From positions 1-7,921 of the forward strand of contig JAESUD010000338.1 of the NCBI GenBank assembly GCA_016763335.1: a stretch of DNA of 7,921 bases, written 5' to 3'. The DNA comes from Emcibacteraceae bacterium. Its GTDB lineage: Bacteria; Pseudomonadota; Alphaproteobacteria; Sphingomonadales; Emcibacteraceae. The notes beneath the pieces were generated by a model. The model was not told the origin of the DNA and made no database searches. It saw only the letters and a list, made by a program, of their open reading frames with translations. The position numbers were made by a program, and so were the translations under genes. Shown here piece after piece: positions 6,201 to 7,921 of the stretch. The first letter of the stretch is position 1; each line of letters starts with the position of its first letter.

Positions 6201-6416
6201 GCCGGATTCCACCGGAAAAGTTAGAAGTTGTTCAACATCTTCCGCGGCTAAGCCTGGCGATTCTGTGTAGATATTGACCTGTACAGGTGTAACATCTGGA
6301 AAAGCATCAATGGGCACTTCGTTTATTGCCCTAAACCCCAATGCAGCAATCACAGCAAAAACGATGATTACCAAGAATTTATATTGCAGCGAATTTTCAA
6401 CAAGTTTATTTAACAT
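3291..6416 (-). CDS. czcA: Heavy-metal efflux RND pump, CzcA/CusA family
   Basis: This inner-membrane, proton-driven pump is the motor of a three-part efflux complex spanning both membranes. Its 1041 residues are full length. TM1 lies near 11-30. The first periplasmic domain begins VPIDAFPDVTPVQVNIYTES (34-53). TM2-TM6 span about 340-500, and TM4 carries GIGMMVDGAVVMVEN with the proton-relay acids D408 and E415. TM7 is near 533-552. The second periplasmic domain includes QPIQMRVEELISGVR (661-675), and TM8-TM12 run from about 868 to the end. The methionines that bind Cu(I)/Ag(I) in CusA are not kept at the aligned positions (by eye Arg or Thr, Tyr, and Glu 669). A divalent cation such as Zn, Cd, Co or Ni is therefore more likely. 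TM4 also lacks the DFG of classical CzcA, so the subclass is open and the symbol is family-level only. AGGA at 6424-6427 precedes the ATG by 7 bp. Confidence 0.96.
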   Translation of the reverse strand: MLNKLVENSLQYKFLVIIVFAVIAALGFRAINEVPIDAFPDVTPVQVNIYTESPGLAAEDVEQLLTFPVESGMAGLPGVQEIRSVSLFGLSYVAVYFEDDMDIYFVRRLVMERLAEVGDRIPEGYGTPEMGPNTSGLGQVFWYTVERADEAIENAASDMDLRTLQDWSIRLILRTAKGVDDVMSWGGQERQYQVQIDPLKLIKYKLRYRDIMETIESNNRQVGGQYIDQGPEQYLVRGLGLVENETDIGNIVIKADDGTPVYLKDVAIVKQAPALRFGAVTRDGKEVVLGMALSRMGENAKNVVDAVKEKVLIAEKTLPDGVKILPIYDRTELVEKAVSTAVNALIEGSILVAIILFLFLGEIRSAFVVITALPLAMLIAFIFMEQAGLSANLMSLAGLAIGIGMMVDGAVVMVENSFRVMSERREMGEKVNRTAAVLEAAREVANPISFAILIIIVVFLPLFSLEGLEGKLFKPMAFNISFAMAGSLILTLTIIPVLAALILKPKEEKDTFLVAWIKKHYIPFLGWSLDHKKIVVCSATGLLLASLMLFPFLGKEFMPQLQEGSIMWRVTSIPSTSLDQSIKISKDIEIALNKFPEVETTIAMIGRAEKGETADVNYMEIYTALKPLDTWDTDRTIEELAEAMRENLEVVVPTAVIAFTQPIQMRVEELISGVRATLAIKLYGEDLAVLDNLSSEIKDVVAEVNGVADLSLEANIGKPQIRIRVNRLALARYGMNADEVLDIVRSGIGNEPVSTLIDGVKRFDITARLQDASKSSIEAIKNIPMRTSGGAIVALSDVADVSVAEGYSFVRREQLQRYAVIQMDVQGRDVDSFVQDANQAIENQVNIPTGYWIEWGGAFENQQRALTRLSIIVPLTIFFIFVLLYTAFNSLRFATLIIANVPFATAGGLFGLFITGQYVSVPSAIGFIAVFGVAMLNGIVLVSFINELRDKGMSVHDAVRRGTELRLRPVLMTASVAILGLVPMLLSSGVGAETQRPLATVVVGGLITSTFLTLVLLPVIYEWMETKFNKSNETTNSEALS

Positions 6417-6423
6417 TTTTATA

Positions 6424-6427
6424 TCCT
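6424..6427 (-). promoter_or_regulatory. Ribosome binding site of the RND pump
   Basis: Read on the - strand, AAAAGGAT lies 7 bp before the pump ATG and immediately after the adaptor stop codon. It fixes the start at 6416 and shows that the pump is translated independently within the same transcript. Confidence 0.8.
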
Positions 6428-6428
6428 T

Positions 6429-7583
6429 TTAATCGTCATCGCCAATCTTGGATTTCAAGATGAGAGACTTTATGAGAAAGATTTGGCTAGATACGATTTG
6501 GTCACCTTGACGGATACCAGAAAGAATTTCGGTCCACCCTCCCAAACTTCTGCCAGTCTGAACGGCAACAGGATGTAATTCTTCGCCTTCTAATTTAAAT
6601 ACAACTTCCTCTCCATAAAGGATGGTTAATGAATCTTTAGGGACCGCGAGTGCTTTCGAACTTTCTCCGGTTTGAATTGCGATATTTACAAACTCACCCG
6701 AATGAAAATTATCCAATTTATTATCAAACTCAACGCGGACAGACATTGTACGACTTTCTTCATCAACGATATGATGAACCTGTATCACTTTTCCTTGAAT
6801 TTGAGTTTGATCTCTAATAACAGTTGCGCCAACACCCAACTCAATTCCAACAGCCTTATTTGGCGGCAACTGAGCTTCAACCCAGATACTTTCCTCATTT
6901 GCAATTTTCATCAAAAGTTCACCTACTTCAACGAATTGACCAACCACAAAATCATCTTGAATAATTGTTCCCGACATCATTGAATACAAATCATATAGAC
7001 CAGAGGCCAGTGATGCATCATCGCTATCTATGATTTCCTGAGTTTGAGCTTCAGTTAATCCAAAAGCCATCACTCTGGCCATTGCTTGCTGCGCTTTTAC
7101 TTTTGTTTCAAGAAAACGTTGTGCGGACACTATATCGCTACCTAAATTTTGAACGCGCTGCCATTCTCTTTGTGTTAACCTCAAATTACCTTGGGCTTCC
7201 GCCATTTCGACACTTGAAATTGTGACCAGTTTTTGGTTTTTCGCAACAATATCGCCCATTTTTACGTGACGATCTATTATCTGTCCTGAAATTCTTGATG
7301 TAATTTGTGAGGAAGTATAAGAATTTTCTCTTACTTCCCCGGGGGCGTTAATTGTTTCGGTGAGAACTTGTTCTTCAACAAGTGATAAGACAACGCCATT
7401 CTTCCTTCGTTCCTCTTCCGACATGCGAACGAAAGTGATTTCCTCTTCATGTTCCTCCTCTTGTGCAAGGGCAACATTGGAGTTAGCGTAAGGTATCATG
7501 TTTGGTAATATCGCAGCGACTAAGCCTACCAGTATTAACAAAGTTACATAGTTTATTTTTTTCATTTTCATTTTCATTCTCAT
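6429..7583 (-). CDS. RND efflux periplasmic adaptor (membrane fusion) protein, CzcB/CusB family
   Basis: This protein bridges the inner-membrane pump and the outer-membrane factor in the periplasm. With the chosen start it has 384 residues. The N-terminus MRMKMKMKKINYVTLLILVG is a basic stretch plus hydrophobic segment, with a likely signal cleavage after ANSNVALA (34-41 region). An EEEHEEE acidic-His cluster at about 42-48 could bind metal. The first lipoyl half-motif is ITSRISGQIIDRHVKMGDIV (94-113). A helical hairpin follows (about 124-180), then the second lipoyl half with SGTIIQDDFVVGQFVEVGEL (204-223), then the beta-barrel and membrane-proximal domains. I chose the ATG at 7583 because it forms an ATGA overlap with the upstream gene stop and has GGAGA 7 bp before it. 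An in-frame ATG at 7601 would add MAGENT but would place this ribosome site inside the gene. It lies 12 bp before the pump gene. Confidence 0.93.
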   Translation of the reverse strand: MRMKMKMKKINYVTLLILVGLVAAILPNMIPYANSNVALAQEEEHEEEITFVRMSEEERRKNGVVLSLVEEQVLTETINAPGEVRENSYTSSQITSRISGQIIDRHVKMGDIVAKNQKLVTISSVEMAEAQGNLRLTQREWQRVQNLGSDIVSAQRFLETKVKAQQAMARVMAFGLTEAQTQEIIDSDDASLASGLYDLYSMMSGTIIQDDFVVGQFVEVGELLMKIANEESIWVEAQLPPNKAVGIELGVGATVIRDQTQIQGKVIQVHHIVDEESRTMSVRVEFDNKLDNFHSGEFVNIAIQTGESSKALAVPKDSLTILYGEEVVFKLEGEELHPVAVQTGRSLGGWTEILSGIRQGDQIVSSQIFLIKSLILKSKIGDDD

Positions 7584-7921
7584 TGTATTTTCTCCAGCCA
7601 TACGTCAAAGGTGTTGCTGGCATTTTGCCAAGCAAACCAAGCATTCCATAGTCTGCCGTTAAGCTCGATGGATGTATTTTCGACTTCGAAGGTTTGATTA
7701 AGTTGAATAAGATAGTCTACAGCACTTATTTCTTGTGCTTCAAAGAGCCTCTTAAGCAGGTCCCGCTGTTCACTTAACGGCATTACCCCTTGCTTACTCC
7801 ACTCGCTCCACGCACTGGCTGCTGATTGGTACCTGTTTATAGTCGCGTCAAGTCTGGCTCTTACCTTGTTCTCAATAACAAAATAATCTTGCTCAGCTTG
7901 ATTTAAATCTGCCCCTGAAGC
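7580..7921 (-). CDS. TolC-type outer-membrane factor, CzcC/CusC family, C-terminal part
   Basis: The frame is open to the right edge, so only the last 113 residues are seen. The visible part begins ASGADLNQAEQDYFVIENKV and continues through RARLDATINRYQSAASAWSE, then LLKRLFEAQEISAVDYLIQL, and ends NTFDVWLEKIQ. Long amphipathic helices with the ending ...AxEISxVDYLxxLxQ...xxxxLWxAWFxW are typical of the C-terminal periplasmic helices of metal-efflux outer-membrane factors. The ATG at 7783 is internal, since the same frame continues upstream without a stop. The stop codon overlaps the adaptor ATG (ATGA). Together with the adaptor and pump it would form a continuous channel to the outside. The family call rests on helix pattern and gene order, since the beta-barrel and N-terminal parts lie outside the window. 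Confidence 0.85.
   Translation of the reverse strand, partial: ASGADLNQAEQDYFVIENKVRARLDATINRYQSAASAWSEWSKQGVMPLSEQRDLLKRLFEAQEISAVDYLIQLNQTFEVENTSIELNGRLWNAWFAWQNASNTFDVWLEKIQ
7591..7595 (-). promoter_or_regulatory. Ribosome binding site that decides the adaptor start
   Basis: On the - strand GGAGA occurs here, followed by AAATACA and the ATG at 7581-7583. Its 7-bp spacing supports the start at 7583 rather than at 7601. It lies inside the 3' end of the outer-membrane factor gene. Confidence 0.8.

Noticed and set aside
6672..6983. + strand frame of 103 codons inside the adaptor gene
   Set aside because: It is antisense to the well-supported adaptor protein and has no recognisable domain.

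Overview
The window holds two metal-resistance modules that face each other across a gene-poor, rearranged junction. The organism is most likely a Proteobacterium, probably a gammaproteobacterium. The DNA is AT-rich, the mercuric reductase resembles the classical Tn501-type proteobacterial enzyme from end to end, the efflux pump is a proteobacterial heavy-metal RND system, and the junction carries a fragment that looks like the 3' end of a gamma-type initiator tRNA. No database search was possible, so this placement is inference.

Left module (+ strand, about 1-2192). merA encodes mercuric reductase with one N-terminal HMA domain. A small Cys-rich protein made of two YHS/TRASH-like repeats follows 46 bp downstream and has a good ribosome binding site. 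The second gene is the least familiar in the window. It resembles in concept the TRASH-domain mercury chaperone MerH of archaeal mer operons, and may pass or sense Hg(II) for MerA. A stem-loop with a T-run overlaps the end of this gene and probably ends the transcript. No merR, merT or merP is visible, but the window starts only 107 bp before merA.

Junction (about 2158-2976). It contains the terminator, a second weak hairpin, an unproven 35-codon hydrophobic ORF, a tRNA-fMet-like 3' fragment followed at once by a terminator-type hairpin (a possible attachment-site scar), and a 52-codon remnant of an IS3-type transposase OrfA on the - strand. This suggests that at least one module arrived on mobile DNA.

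Right module (- strand, read from the right edge towards 2977). A tightly packed operon encodes a TolC-type outer-membrane factor (C-terminal part only), a periplasmic adaptor, a 1041-residue HME-RND pump and a PII-like protein. Neighbouring genes overlap by ATGA or lie 12 bp apart. The pump lacks the CusA methionine residues used for Cu(I)/Ag(I), so a divalent-cation (CzcA-like) substrate is more likely. The PII-like protein belongs to the type found beside metal efflux operons and has lost the standard GlnB nucleotide-binding and T-loop signatures.

Together, the left module would reduce Hg(II) to Hg(0) in the cytoplasm, and the right module would expel other metal cations across both membranes. 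The operon's promoter lies beyond the right edge.
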